64,000 nucleotides of DNA from Manis javanica (GCF_040802235.1 NC_133167.1:14128501-14192500); one strand, 5' to 3'; positions 29,634-43,186 are shown, numbered from the stretch's first letter. Translations and numbers: made by a program. Notes: generated by a model from the sequence alone, not told the origin.

Positions 29634-31829
29634 GTTTTTTTCATTGTTTTAACTTGGTTTTCAAATGAGATGGAGTTAGATCCCTGTATGTCTTGGAAGT
29701 ACAACCAGCCTAAGATCTGGATCTGGCCCGCAGTGCTCGCACCCTCTCTCTGCCCAGGGTTGTACTCACCCTCTTGTTGGCAGAGACCTGACAACATCTG
29801 GAGAAAAATCTCTCCCTCAGAGCCATCAGTGCAGCCTGCTTCCCTTTTACCTGCTTCTCCTCCTCCTCAGACTCTAAAGGCATCCCTGCTCTGCCCGCCA
29901 CCCCCGCCCCCGCACCCAGAAAAAGGGATGCCAACTCCTTGGAGTTGAACTGGGAAGGGATCACCTAACAGGAGAGTCTCAGCAGTTTTGGTCTTGGGGG
30001 TGGTTGCTCCTCTTCAAAAGCACAGAAAACCGGGAGTCACCTGGCTTCCCTGCCCACAGCTGATTGTCCCTTGTGTGGGGCTGAGACTTCAGTGGGCTGA
30101 GTTGAATTGTCCCAGAGGGCAGGTGGCTCCCTAGGTGAGCTTGGAGTGGTCACTCACTGTGACCAGCTGGGTCCTTGCCCTCACCCAGTGGCGTTCAGGG
30201 TAGGACTGTGGATCAGGAAGCTTGTTACTTCTTTTAGATCATTGCCAATCTTGAGTGGATCGCTGGTCCTGAGCAGCAGGTTCACATACCAATGCCAAAT
30301 CTGTACACAACCTCGGAGGGACATTCCGATTTAGATATTACAAATCCCAGTGCTGATTTCAGGGATAAACAGAAGCCTACATGCCTTGGCACACACACAG
30401 GCAGTCAGGAAAAGACACCAAAACCCACAGCAGGTTGGGCAGGGTGATACATATATTGTGGCTTCCCTCCCTGTAAAGCGGGGATTTCACGTGGCTCAGT
30501 CTAAGCTCCTACTTTTGGAGGGGTGCATTTTGCCCTCATCATCATCTTCAGGCCTAGAGGCATCATGGAGGTGCTGAGGAGGGAGGAAGGTGAGAAACTG
30601 GTCAACACCAAACCCAAAGGGCCCCTCTGGGCAGCGGGGCAAGGAGCCCGGAGCATCCGAAAGGGCTGGGAAGGGGAATGGGGGTGCCACGGCTTTGAAC
30701 TGGTTGCTGCGGCCCTGGGTGCGGCAGACCAGCGGCTCCCTTGCAGCACAGGCAACCGAGGCCCAGGAGACAAAACGCCCCAAATGAGCTGGTCAAACAT
30801 TTGTACAACTTTTCCAGCTTTTACAAAGAAGGCCTTCTCTACACAATCTACACTTGGAGATGAACTTGGGAGACAAAGCCTGGAGAGTCCATTGAAACTC
30901 ACACTTTAGCTCTGCCCAGACAAAGCTCTGGCTCACAGCAGCTTGATGTGAACAAAGGCAGGCAACCTTTTTATAATTCAAGGAGAAAAGAAGAGAAAAC
31001 AGCCCCACAAAGGCCAGAGAATAGACATTATGGGCTTGCAATGAGGGATGAATTATTCAATGAGCCCCAATAGCTGCTGCGCCAGGAAGTTTTATGGACT
31101 CTCCAGCGTGGAAAAAGTGGCCATTTCACCTACAAAATGTTTCTAGTCTTTTGGGCCATCTAGCTGGGCCGGCTGCCATTCAAGGGCAATTGCTACCATT
31201 TTAAAAATCAGAGTATTCTCCCCAGCAGGGGCTGTATTGTTAAAAACACACATGCACGCACGCACACACACACCTCGGAGGCTGAAGCCTAATTTAATTT
31301 GGGGTTGTCAAGGAAGATGCAGCGGCCGTCTCTTCAGTGCCTCTAGTGCTCTTTCCAGATGCGCCCTGGAGGGCAAGAGGGGCCCAGAGAAAGGACAGAG
31401 TGAAGTGTAGTTTGAAGGGAAGTCTAGAAACCTCAAAAAATTCTCTTCCTTGTTTGGGCACCCAAAGTCACAGGCTGCCCCGCTCGTAAAATGGAATGAA
31501 TGTTGATAAAGGGTTTTGAGTTCCCTGGCAGAGGGGAGGAGACTGGCCGAGGAAGGAACTTTGGGTGCCCTGACCTGGGCTGTGTGCTTTCTGGAGGTTC
31601 CAGCTTTCTTGCGGTCTTGTGGGGTGCTGCAGAGACTGGCTCTCCAGGGGACAGACAGCTTTCTGCTTGTCACACGCTGGAACACGGGAAGAGAGAAACC
31701 CCGAAAGAGGTCAGAAGTGCCGTCGGTTTTCTCTGCAGGGTCTTGCCCTTTCTCCCAGATGGCCCCTTTCACCTTCCCAAATTACCCCTGTCCTTCGCCC
31801 AGTCCAAGAGCAGGGTGGCGTGACAACTC
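29634..31829. other. Intron 4 segment without recognised elements
   Basis: Unique DNA of mixed composition with a short CA tract at 31245-31272. Frames of up to 133 codons on both strands are not supported as genes. Confidence 0.5.
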
Positions 31830-32220
31830 AAGGCGCTCAGGCCCACGCGCCTCAGCGCGCACCAGGCGCTGAGCACGCCTGTTGAGTCGGCCCTTCCAGC
31901 TCCTTTGTCGGGGTGGAGGGAGAGGGTTGGGCCGCCAGGGACACCCCCGGCCCTACGGCCGGCACCGGGATCGGAGCAGGCGCGGCCGGAGGAGCCCAGC
32001 CCCGGCCGCGGCATCGGAGGCAGTGGGCACGGCCGGCTCGGCGGCCACTCAATGGGCGCCTCTGTTCCTCCCCCCGGCGCGGCCGAGCGGGCCCGCGGGC
32101 GCCGCCACAATGGGCCGGCCCCCACTCCTGCGCCCTGCGCCAAAGCGCCGCGCCGCCCCTCCCCTGCGCTCCGGCCGGCTCGAAGCTTAGCTCGCCGGGC
32201 TGCAGCCGACTCAATTGCCT
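31830..32220. promoter_or_regulatory. CpG island inside PAX3 intron 4
   Basis: About 390 bp dense in CpG ('gcgcggccgagcgggcccgc'-type sequence) lie 2.8 kb after exon 4. There is no matching coding frame. The block is followed by pyrimidine-rich and AT-rich DNA that looks constrained (32210-32800). It could be an internal promoter, sense or antisense, or an enhancer-type CpG island. Confidence 0.55.
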
Positions 32221-32411
32221 CCTTTATGTCCTTCTCACTTTCATCTAGACACAGCCCGCCTGCCCCCCTTCTTCTCCCCCTTTTTTTTCTCCTTTGCCTG
32301 AGGCTCACATTAGTGAAATTTCTGCAACCTCCCCCCATTTTTTTTTCTTATTTTAAAGAAAGCCCTTAACACAAAAGCAGTGACTAATCAATAGAAACTG
32401 CGCCTTCATCT

Positions 32412-32477
32412 CTTTCTCCAACTCCTCCTCCGCCTCCTCCTCCTCTTCCTCCTCCTCCTCCTCCTCCTCCTTCTCCA
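32412..32477. repeat. (TCC)n / (CTC)n microsatellite
   Basis: Triplet repeat with a few interruptions ('ccgcct', 'cttcct') just downstream of the intronic CpG island. Such pyrimidine mirror tracts can form triplex DNA. Confidence 0.95.
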
Positions 32478-33589
32478 GCAGGGTGACGCTTTTCCTGTTT
32501 GTGAGTTTTGGGAAACATTTTTGCTTTGTGCCGTAATGGAATTAGAGGACAGATGAGGACTGTAAATGGACACGCGACTGCAAGACTCTCCCTTAAATAT
32601 TTAGATGCAACGCTACAATTACTGACTTGTTGCAGCGGCTTTGAAGTGGCAGCTCGGGAGTGCAGGGGGAAAGAGGCCAGATTGCCAAATTGATGTTTTG
32701 ATTGGGGCTGGAGATACACTTTCTTAGGACTTTCCTCCTTTTAAAAATCACTAGTGAGCGTGGGAGGTTTTGAACAATTTCAGATTGAGCTACACTCCAA
32801 GGATAGTTCGGTTGGGGCTTATACTCCATTTATGTCTCTCCCTTCCCGTTTGTCATTTATGAACAACAAGGCTGGCTTTTTATTTGAGAAAATAGAAGTG
32901 ACAAAACTTCTGCTCCAGTCCCCGTTTTGTTTGTAGACTTGTGAGCTTTTTTAAAATAACGAGGACGACGTCAGTTTTTTAGCGGGGCATGTGATAAAGC
33001 AATGAAAAACTCAGAAAAGCGTTTGGGGCTTTGAAGTATTCCATTTCCAGTGGAAACATGAAAAGAGCACGTTATCATTAACGGGAGTGCTACCGAAGTC
33101 GCGGGGGACGGAAGGCCGCGCTCCCCCAAGTTAGCAGGGAAGCACATTTTGGCGCGAGGCAAGAAAGGCGGGGAGGAATTTTCCCACATATTAAAATCCT
33201 GGGGTGTAGAATCTTAGGTTTGTAGCATCGGAACCTTTTCTGAAGTGGAGAGTCACTCTGTAAGTCCGTTTGTCAGAATCACGAATTCGATGTCGTCTTC
33301 TAGTCTTTTGAGTAAATTTCACATTTTCTGAAGCCCTTACAAAACTCAATAAGGAATACCACTCAGTGAAAAACTGGCATTATCAGAACATGACTTTTAA
33401 AACACCACGCGGCGTTCTTTTAAAGGACAGAGAGGTGACAATGTTCCTTTTGGAACGATTTAGAAAGAAAACCCCAGATTCTGGATCCTAGGTCTTTCCT
33501 TTCGCTTGTTTTTTTTTTTTTTTTGTTGTTGTTGTTGTTTGTTTCGTTGACTGCTGTATGCTTACTTTCTGGCCTTACTGAAAACATGC
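32478..33589. other. Intron 4 unique DNA, conserved-looking, with a poly(T)/(GTT)n tract
   Basis: AT-moderate unique DNA with a CRE-like GACGTCA near 32967 and a poly(T) plus GTT run at 33508-33542. No gene recognised. Confidence 0.45.
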
Positions 33590-34330
33590 AGATTTTCTAA
33601 TTAATGCTTGAAATCGTGTGTTTATTTTGGGGCTTGATTTGATTGTTGATAGCACGGGAATAGGGGCGAAGGGGCTTGAAATGCGTAATAATTACTGAAG
33701 GGTCATTTAAGAGTCCCCAGGGCTGCGCAATAAAACCCACCGGAGCGGTGAGGCCGAACCAGCAAGTGCGCCTGGGTTCAGGAGAGCGGACTCTGCGAAA
33801 ATCAGTCAGGTGAATAGGAGCGTTGCCACTGAGCCCAGTTTCAACATCCATGAATACATCTGTTTTGAGGGCGAAAAAACCCTTTCTAACCATGAGGTTC
33901 AATGTTTCAATTGTGCATAAGTAAATAATGAAAATTAAAAGCCGTAACAGCAGCAACAAACGGTGAGACCGAGAATTTACCTAGAACTAGGGCAGAGGAG
34001 GTTCAGTTCGGTGGGATTCTAGGACAGGTAACTTATTTATGCGGGTAAATAAAGATTAAAGAACCATTAAGAATGTACATATATAACTAACAAGACACTA
34101 AAAGGCAATTAAGCAGTCAGTTTAATGCCTTATCTCACTGGCTGCTCTCAGGTTGTTTTACAACCAGGAATTAAAATCTGAAAAGGAAGTTTTCAGCAGC
34201 TCTGGCCAAATATTGATTAAGTAGCTGTTTGTTGATAGCATTGTTACGCATTAAAAGGCCAGGATCCGGCCCCTCAGTGACCATCTTCTATTGTGAGGGA
34301 TTCTTAACCACAGAGATCAAAGCGGGATCA
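33590..34330. promoter_or_regulatory. Candidate intronic enhancer block
   Basis: The block holds many developmental-factor words: 'gcgtaataattactg' (homeodomain), 'gcgcaataaaac' (posterior HOX/CDX-like), 'tttatgcgggtaaataaag' and 'tagcattgttacgcatta' (SOX-like ATTGTT). It has no repeats and a composition unlike its flanks. Intron 4 of Pax3 is known to carry neural crest enhancers; identity here is inferred. Confidence 0.35.
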
Positions 34331-36439
34331 TTTCAACTTATCTGTCTTAGAAAATCCTCCTTTTCCTCTGAAACCTCTAAGGAGGATTGACCAAATTCTC
34401 TTGAAGAAATAGGAACCCAAACCAGTTACTTGTCGTAGGTTTGCAGAGAAGAGATTCATGGGGTGTTTTTAATTATCCTATGGTGATTTCATGTTTAGAA
34501 TTTAGGCTAAGATGGTTAGTTTATCATCAAATAGATTCTCTTTTTGGGGGTGGGGTTGGGGGGTGGGATGGGAAGCATGTTCCTGAATTTCTAAATATGG
34601 AAGTTTCACTGAATTTGCTTTCCAAACTGGAATGAGGTAAAGGAAAGATGTCAGATTTTTATGTAAAACCAGGTGGGGAATAATTAAATACACAGGAAAC
34701 TGGGAGTTATGTTGACTACATTTCTCTACATGTGTTTCCATAATTTTTGTGTTTATAGATGGTTAGATGAGTCTCATGTATATTTTAAAACCCCCTAGAA
34801 TGTAGAAGTAGATATGTGTTTGTGTGTAGCGTTTGTGCATCGTTAGAGTTTATTTACAAGTCGGTCACTATGAATTATGCTGGCAGTAAACTATACCAGT
34901 TGCACAAAATAAAGGTTTATTTGTCCTATGGATTACACTCTGGAGAGTCATCTGAATTTGAGGTATCAACACAGCCTCCCAATTCATATTCAGTACTGCT
35001 GCTGAAAACTAGGAAAAATATTTTCCGAATGATTTTATAACTTTTTTGGCTGTGATTTTTAGATGAACTACTACACTTTGTTTGTTTGTTTAAGAATTCA
35101 GTATATTTGGATAGATTTTTCTTTTATTATGAAAGCTAAAATTCCTGCAAAGGCTTTTTTGGAAATACCATCTCCACTCTTCTTTGAAAATCCCAACACA
35201 TCACTCTCACTGAGGTTGTGAAATTTATGCCAGATTCAAGCTTTGAATATTTAAATGCACAGCATGGATCTGCCCATGCGGGGAGATTTCTGAATCCCCT
35301 TCTTTAGGACTGTGTTCATTTGAGTTCTAAATCATTGTGCATTGGGCTTTATTTGCATTTCATTTTATTTTTTACTTTCTTATTCACTCTTGAACAAGCT
35401 GAATCTTTGACAGAGTCAGAATCACTAGTGGATATTTTCTAGTATTTTCTATTATAATCTTCCAGTTAATTGATAGTCCACCTATGCTCAAGTATTCTTT
35501 GATACAGTCCCAATCATTGGTGGTGTAGACAAACTCCCTGAGATAGATTAAGGTAGGCATGTGAGTCAACTCAGATCTGTTATGGTTACCTTGTCCTGGG
35601 TCCAGACACAGCATTAGAGAGTTCCTTGTTGCGTGATCCGCACGTACATGTACAGTTCATGTACATATGGCAGTTAAAGAGACTTTTCCCCCTTGGGTAT
35701 CAGGCTGTGTTTTTTTACTGCCAGGGGGACAGAAGAGCAGAGCTCCAAGTTGAACTGTGAAAGAGAAGAGTGATCACAGAAAGTGAAAGAGAACTTCCCA
35801 CGTTACTCTTCTCTTGGAAGGTGCACAGCAAAGCAGGAACAGAGGGCCAACCTCTGCCCTGTTGGGAAAGGTTTCCTTGCCCCACCTGCAGCCTGTGGTA
35901 GAGTGTGGCATGACCCAGGGTTCAGCTCCATGTTGCAGTGTTGGACCAAACACTTGAAGAAAAAGGAAGCTTCATTTAATGCTTCATAGGTAGAATTTAT
36001 ATTTATAGACCAATGTACACTTTGAAACTAACTTTCAGGTGTGGGGAGTTAAAGCAGAAGAGAGAGGGGTGAGTATGAAGGGGCAAATGAAAACTTTAAT
36101 TTTAAAAAAAGCTTGAGTAAAAGGATATTATTTTGATTAAGTATATTTTATTTGATCTGGGTATTTTTGGACCACATTATAAATTAATTGTTAAGCTGCA
36201 GTTCAGTTGTTCAAGTGAGAGTTTTGATAAGCCATGTATGGACCACATTGTGAATCCCTTGACAGCTGTACATTATGGAGCTTATTTTATATTTAAAATA
36301 CTGTACTGTACATAGGAGGTATGTTATCTTCTCCTTATTTGTATGTTTACCATGTACTTTGATGTTTGAAATGTTATCTACTGGGATGGCCACTTATATT
36401 TCTAGAACAGATTGGATTTTATGCACCTTTTTTCCTTGA
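34331..36439. other. Intron 4 unique AT-rich DNA
   Basis: No gene recognised. A near-palindromic patch of 'gtacatgtac' and 'catgtac' words lies at 35641-35668. The last 450 bases resemble an AT-rich 3' UTR (see the poly(A) feature). Confidence 0.4.
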
Positions 36440-36495
36440 ATTAACAGCAATAAAAAAATGAAAAAAAAAAGGATTGAAAGAGAGGAAATACCACT
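36440..36495 (+). other. AATAAA plus A-run, followed by a 26-bp word repeated at 37358
   Basis: 'gcaataaaaaaatg' with an AATAAA at 36449 is followed by ten A (36461-36470). It ends an AT-rich stretch (about 35980-36440) that reads like a 3' UTR. The 26 bases from 36470 recur exactly at 37358-37383. It could be the 3' end of a retrocopy or of an unannotated transcript, or a chance A-rich site. Confidence 0.35.
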
Positions 36496-39400
36496 CTCTC
36501 TTCAAAAAAAGCTCAGATTATCTGGGTTGGGATTCTACTCCCAAATGAGCAGAATATATAAAATTTCCAATTTGTAACCAGAACATGCATAGTTATCATA
36601 ACGCCTATTAACATTATAAAGAATCTATTCAAGAGAGATGAGTTAGCGCTATACGATTGTCAAAGGGGGAAATATGAAAATCATGGGAAATAGTTGTTGA
36701 AGACACTTGAGCAATAATAGCTTTTACGAATTCTTACCTTCAGTGTCTGTTTTCCTTCTTCCCTGATAAAAACTAAGAAAAGACGAAGATAATTTCTGCT
36801 ATGGAAGTGGTCATTTCTCTTTAAGAAATAAATTGTATTATAAGAAAGGGCAATGTAAACTTTAGAATTAGATTGGATGCACAAATCTCCTAGAAAGGAA
36901 AACTGTGAGTAAGTGGTTTACCTGGCACATTGCATGTAGCAAAGTTTTGTAGCATTTAAGTTTTTGCTGCAGGATTTTAAGTAAAACAGCACAACAAAGA
37001 ACCCTTTCTCTTGCGATGAACCAATTTGATCAAAGTAGTCTGAGGTTGTATGTCCTCCTTACTGCAGTGATTGGGAAATGAATCTTTCTCAATAAAACAA
37101 ATGAGAACTCAAGACAGGCAATATAGCAAACTAGCTGTATATTTTTGTCCTTAAACCTGGTTAGTGATTTCCTGACTCTTATGTACATTTGTTTGGCCAG
37201 ATTTACTGCATCTGTAACAGTGTATTAATATAAACTCTTGATTCTAAGAGCCAGTTTCCTACTCACCCTGGACCTAATTTTGGTGGATTTCATTTTAAAA
37301 TAGCTGACCAAAATGCTTTGTGAGAAGGATGGGAGAATCTTCTTGGCTGACCAACATAGGATTGAAAGAGAGGAAATACCACTGTTTTTCAGCATTTAAA
37401 CATTTCCAAGATCGTATTGAGAATTCACACAGTATAGTTTCATGGAGATGTAAATGTAAATTTTGAAAATTTTCATAACCGGGTGGTAAGCATTGTTTCT
37501 GAAAACAACTGCACAATTAAATGCACTTGGCCTTAGATGGAAACAATAAGTCAGGCTGGAATAGTTAGAAAGGAAAATTAATTGCTGTGCGATTTGTTTT
37601 GCAACATGAAATTGATTTTGTTTTTGTGTACTCTCATAGTAAATACTTATATGGTCACATAACAAATTTGCATTTTTAACAGAGAGCCTACATTTGTAGG
37701 CTTCAGATTTTTACGGGTACACAGGTATGCTAAAAGTAAACCATCAAACCCACCTTATCTTATTTTTGTGGCTAACCCTAGTATAGGCACAACTTACCCA
37801 GTTATCAAGCATTTGAGCATTATATAGGGGTATTAATCCTTACTTATTTGCTTCAGAGGGTCCATTTTCTAAAAGAAAATATTTAATAATTTAAAAATGA
37901 TTGTAAACTCATAGAGTCTATCTTCAAACATATATCTTAAAATTCTCCCAAGATTCATATATAATATCATGATTAAGAAAATCTTGGCCAAAGAGTGTGT
38001 GTGTGTCTCTGTTACCATGGTTGAGCTTAACCTGAACTAAAGAAAATTAATTGGTCCAATTCATTTTATTACAGTAAAAGCAACAGGTTCCTTCCTTCTG
38101 AATACCCATTTGGCCCATTTCCTGACTGAGGTTCATGAAAGCAATTGGGTATTTCTACTTTGACTTAAACATACCTCTTTTTTGTGTCTTTGCTTGCTTT
38201 TTTAAGAACACAGTACCCAAGATAAAGGTGGCCCGTTCTTGCTTCACGAATTTTACCCTAGAATTGAAACCAAGCCCATTTCAGGTGTGACCCCTTGAAC
38301 TTTACTTTTGACGTCTGTAAGATAGATTCCTTACATCATCCTACTAACTTCCTGGGGTGATATGAAGATAAAATGAGAAGATGCAAGTTACATGCAAATT
38401 ATAGGAAAACTCAAAATCTGGGGGTGGGGGGGTGAAAATCTTCTGAATGTGCAGAAAGTGACCAGCCTACTGGCAGATGGGCTCTGCCCAAAGGCAGATA
38501 AAAGCTTAATTCAGGGCTTAGGAGCAACAATGAAGACCAACACACACACACACATACACCCCCCCTCCACAAAGTCCACTTTCACTGAGTCAGAAAATAT
38601 TTGAATTTATATGCAGCTATTTCATGTAATAGACCTTATTGATTTAATAGATATGAAAAACAATAACATTCTGAAACCATTCACTCAGATGTCAAAAGAT
38701 ACTTAGTTTTTCTCCCAGTTCTATAAAGATTACTTTTCTCTCTTAGATTAACTTGGTTTTTAACACTCCTCCAGATCAAACTTTCCTTTTTGTTACTTGG
38801 CACAAGTACTTTTCGTTCCATCAGAGATTGGCAAACAAGTTGCTTTTTGAAAATAGTCTCACACAGACATTCTTAACTCCTTTATTCCTATCATAATCCT
38901 TTGTTTTGTGGAATTGTCGTGGTACAGTTTCTCAATACGTCTCCTCTTTAGCCCACTTCATTGTTCTTAAACGTCTTCATAGCTCCACACCTTGAGATGG
39001 TGGCCGTTCTTTCTTTGTGTGTTCTTATTCCCGCTCCTTTAAAGTTGAGTTCAGAAATATTAAGACTTTCCATAACAGTGCTTTGTAAACTGGGGGATCC
39101 TTTGCAATGGCCCCTCTCTATCCAGTCCCCAAAGCCTGGGACTTCTGTGTTATCTGGGAGTGAAAAGAAAAGTAGCCTGGCTTGTAAGGTGTGGGGAGCT
39201 GGAGAGTGCCTGCCCCATGTGCGTCCCGCTGGTGCAGCTTGCCAGTGCAGCCACCGGAGAGAAGGAGGTTGTTTTCTTATCCCCGCATGCACTGGTCTGA
39301 CCTGTCTCCGAAATAGGTCAGGCTGGGGCACAGCCAGTTTATGCAGCTGCTGCGGCTTAGGCGTCGCGGCAGGCAGCCGGGGCTTCTTGGCCGGCCGGCC

Positions 39401-39569
39401 CCCAGTGAACTGATAAAAATTCGCCGGCCAGTCATGAGGCCTTCCTTCTGGACTGTGCGGCCCCCTGAAGGCTTTTAGATGCAAGGAGACTCCTGGATTA
39501 TGGGGGCCAACTCGTAACCTCAAAAGGGAAGCATTCTTTTATTCCGAGATTGCCTTCTAGTCCATTGGA
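36496..39569. other. Intron 4 AT-rich DNA, no gene
   Basis: AT-rich unique DNA with a short CA run at 38539-38562. A GC-richer patch at 39180-39500 carries a 191-codon antisense frame that begins at a non-ATG codon; it is not called. Confidence 0.45.
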
Positions 39570-40010
39570 ACAGTCATGTGAAATAAACGCTTTGTCAGTT
39601 ATTTTTGAATCATCATATTTAATTTTGACTGGGGAAAACATTCACTCTGATCATAATTCAAAAAAATATATAAGGATGTACAGTGAAAAGTGTCCCTCCC
39701 ATCCATATCCCTCAGTATCTTGGCTATCTTTCTAGGGAGTCTGCATAAACAAGCAATTACATTCCTGTCTTTTAAAAATGTCCTCTCTTCCCCTTAGGCA
39801 CAAATGGTAGCCTACTGTAGAAACTATTTTGTGTCTTGCTTTCTTTCCCCCCCCAACTTTTGAATATATCTCAGCAATTACTGCACATCAGGGTCTGATG
39901 AGGTCCTCAGCCTATTTGTATAGCTGCATAGTATTCCACTGTTTTGGCAAATGATGATTTATTGAACATTAGATTGTTTGCAATCCAACAGCACCATTTG
40001 GTACAGGTGT
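39570..40010 (-). mobile_element. Old L1 (L1M-type) fragment
   Basis: Read on the + strand, the segment follows the inverted 3' part of old L1s: 'ggatgtacagtgaaaagtgt' then 'ccctcccatcc', then 'tatatctcagcaatta', 'tgcatagtattccactg', 'ttattgaacattagattgtt'. Strongly diverged, no coding capacity. Confidence 0.65.
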
Positions 40011-43000
40011 GGGTTTATTTGTAAAATAATTCCTGCATGGTAGAGACAAAGGGAATGGCTTGTTAATTTTGAATGCTCTGGTGTTTGGTTCTGTGTTGAG
40101 AACAAATGGTGGTGTGCTTGGAAAAGCTTGGAGCAGGAGCATAGGTGCCTCTGGCTGCTTGCACAAGAAAAACGAAACACTTTGCTTTATCACTGTATGC
40201 ATGCAAGAGCATAGGTTTTAAAGTCTCTGCTTAGGAAGTTGTTCTGTTAACAGTGACGACCCTCTGGAAATTCCTCTACTATTTTGTTACTTTTCCAAAT
40301 GAAGCATTCTCTAAATTCAAGGAAAGTTTTTTTTTTTAAGTATTGGTTTCTCTTTTTATTCTTTCTCTCTTGTTGACTGCTTATTTCATTTCATCCCTAC
40401 CAAAGATGTCTATTTATGTTAAGCATTCTTATTTTTCTTTCCAGTTTAAAAATGATGGGTGGTTTTTAAAGCAATTTAGAGGCAACTCATCTTGATTGTT
40501 TAGTTAACAAAAGAGAAATTGCTTTTCAGGGCCACGAAATTAGGTTTGAACTAGCCAGAGAGTAGATTTTGAGTAATAAAACAGGGTCTTGTATTTCTAA
40601 TTTTTGAGAAGTGCTAGCTAGCCTGCTGCTCTAGGGGTTTCTGGAGCTTGGTAAAGGCTGATTTTTAATTTCATGAAGTTTTAGAGGGTTTGCATCCATT
40701 CCCTTCTGTGCACAAAAGACTTTTTATGTTTTTGCACATACCTTGCCTCCCCCAAATCACTTTGGCCTATTTTTCCTTAAATCTGATGCTCGGGAATTCA
40801 GTTTGTTGATGCTGAGTACCTGGCTTACCTAAGCTGGAAGCGCGGGTCTGTGACATGAGCCAGAAAGAACTGTGCTCCAACTCTATGAGAAAAACAACCC
40901 TCTCCCAACCCTCCTGAGATGTGAACGCCAATTAATATTATAAAGTAAATGTTTCAAGTCTGCCCTCTTTAGGAATGGGCCTTTCAGAAACTAGAGAAGG
41001 AGTTGAGGCTAAAGATTTATTTTTGAAAATCAAAATCTTGATTCAGCTCAAAAAAAAAAAAAAATACAGAAACACAAACACAAGTCTTCTTTCTGGACTG
41101 TTCCTGCTGCCAGCCCCAGAGGGTGTAGCAAAGCTCTGCCAGGAAGGAAGGTGTGTTCTCCTAGTGCTAGAACTTTTGTTTGTGCTTAGATAGAAGGCGG
41201 TTGGCTGGCTGCTCTGGGTTCTTTCTGCCTCCCCTCCGACTTGCTTATGGAAATCGAAAGGAGTCTGTTTGGGGAGGTAAACAACCTGGTGTTAAAAGTA
41301 TCTGCAAAGAGACGAGAAGCATGAAATGCAGTTGTTCCCCCCTTCCCTGTTCTCTGCGTGTAATTTGGATTGAATCAGACCCATCATTGGTGGCATCTGA
41401 TTACTACCTATGAAAGTATGCAGCTCCCCACATAGGAAGGAGGTCCTAGGGAGGGTTAAACCCAATGAGGAGACTTTTGGTTTGTTTGTTAGGTCGCTGT
41501 GATGTTCTCGACAGAAGTTTAAACCATAGAACGTAAGTGTTTTTCAGACCCTGCATCGGAAGAACAACCAAACTTTATAATCTGGACACATCCTCACCTG
41601 TTTCTCATTCACACAAGTACAGCAAACAAAGGCATTCTCCAGGAGAGCGGCTCCTTATTAGCAACAGAGGGTTCTGGTGGGAGAGTTGTCCCCTCTCTTC
41701 TGGTCTGTGGATTTGTAGCTTTTTGAAATAAAAAGATACCCTGAATTCATCTGGGGGAAATACTTCAACTTTCCATTGAATGATTCCCCAAATGAGTGGG
41801 AGCTCAGTGTCTGGAATTGTTGGTTATATTTTGGAAAATAGTGGAACTTCTAACCTCTTCCTAGACCATTTCTAAAGGGGGCTAGGAGTCCGTTTCAGGG
41901 AGCTGAGCAAATAAATGGGGTCTCCTCACAGCATGTCCAACAGACTAGCAATATGCCAGAGCAAGATATGATTCGGGAAGCCATCCAGCATGGAAACTTT
42001 CCAGGTGATGGATTTGCTTGGCTTTTAAGCAGACAGGGAACATCCGGGGCTTGGGTGGGCATGACACACATTTATCAGAGTGCAGCAGAAAGGCAACTTT
42101 TATGGTCTCTTGCTAGAAGCCAATGTCTGCTTGTGGTCACTGACCCTGCCAAGCTCTGAATATTTGCTGAATTTTTGTCTGAAAGAAGGCGGCAAATAGA
42201 GAACTGGGATTTAGCATCAGGTCAGAAAGTGCAAAGAGCCAGGCTTAAGAGAACAGGGACTGGGGGCTGCCCCATAGGACAAGGGAATTGTCCCCAGGTA
42301 GAAGGCCAGAGGGGAAGCTCCAGACCTGACATATTTGGGGTTCAGCTTCTGAGCTTTTCTTAGTGAACTTTTTGAGCCTTGGCTTCTCTCTGTCTTCTTG
42401 CCTGTGGAAGGTGCCAGCTGGTATTTCTCAGGGAATTGCTGAGTACAGGTAGTTGGAAGGCCATCTCATCTTATTTCCTCAGTGAGTGCCCAGTAGTGTA
42501 GGGACATACAGATCTTGGGCAGGTCAAAGCTAGTACTTGGCATCTGCCACGCCCTTGTGTCATGTTACCTGTCCTTTGTAGGATAATTGAAACTAAGCCA
42601 CCGAACCAGCTTTCATTTCGAATGGGGTATTAGCATATATCTTGGGCAGATAAGAAAGAGGAACAGTTTCCTTATTACAAAATACAAATGACACAGAGAA
42701 CCAAATTTTGTCTGAATCTTTGTTTGTTGGCTAACTTTCATCATTTTATTGAATTACTATAATTTAATGTTAGTAGTTTAAAAATTTTTCCCCTGAAATG
42801 AATCCTCTTTATTTTATTTTTTAAAAAAATGGAAAACGCAAATTAAATTCATTAGGAAAGACAATGACTATCTTTCACATGGAAATTTCTGGTTCTTCAA
42901 AGATCCTTTCGGAGAGAATTTAGGAAAAATCGAACTGTCACTGAAACTGTAGTTTATAGGAAATGATGTTACCAGAACAAGTCTGGGCTTTCATAGGGAT

Positions 43001-43184
43001 GTTTGAAAATCTCCCTCCCCCAATGCTTCTTTCAAGACCGTTGAAAATGTTTTTCCCCTGCTCCCTGTATAAGGACCTTGGGTAAAAAGAGGGGGATCCA
43101 TCTCAGATGTCCCCTTGTCTTTCCTGTCTCCTCCACCTGCTTATCCTACTTCCCTCTGGCTTGCTGTTCCCTTGTGTACCCCTA

Positions 43185-43186
<2 letters not shown>
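40011..43186. other. Intron 4 unique DNA
   Basis: No gene or named repeat. An A14 run lies at 41050-41064. Short frames show no family resemblance. Confidence 0.45.

Noticed and set aside
36470-37383. Pair of identical 26-mers as target-site duplications of one retroposon
   Set aside because: The A-run precedes the left copy instead of the right one, and no T-run follows the left copy, so neither insertion orientation fits.
38948-39523. 191-codon antisense frame in intron 4 with basic 'GGRPAKKPRL' segment
   Set aside because: It opens at TTG with no early ATG and I recognise no family. It lies in a GC-richer patch, so chance openness is likely; a decayed retrocopy cannot be excluded.
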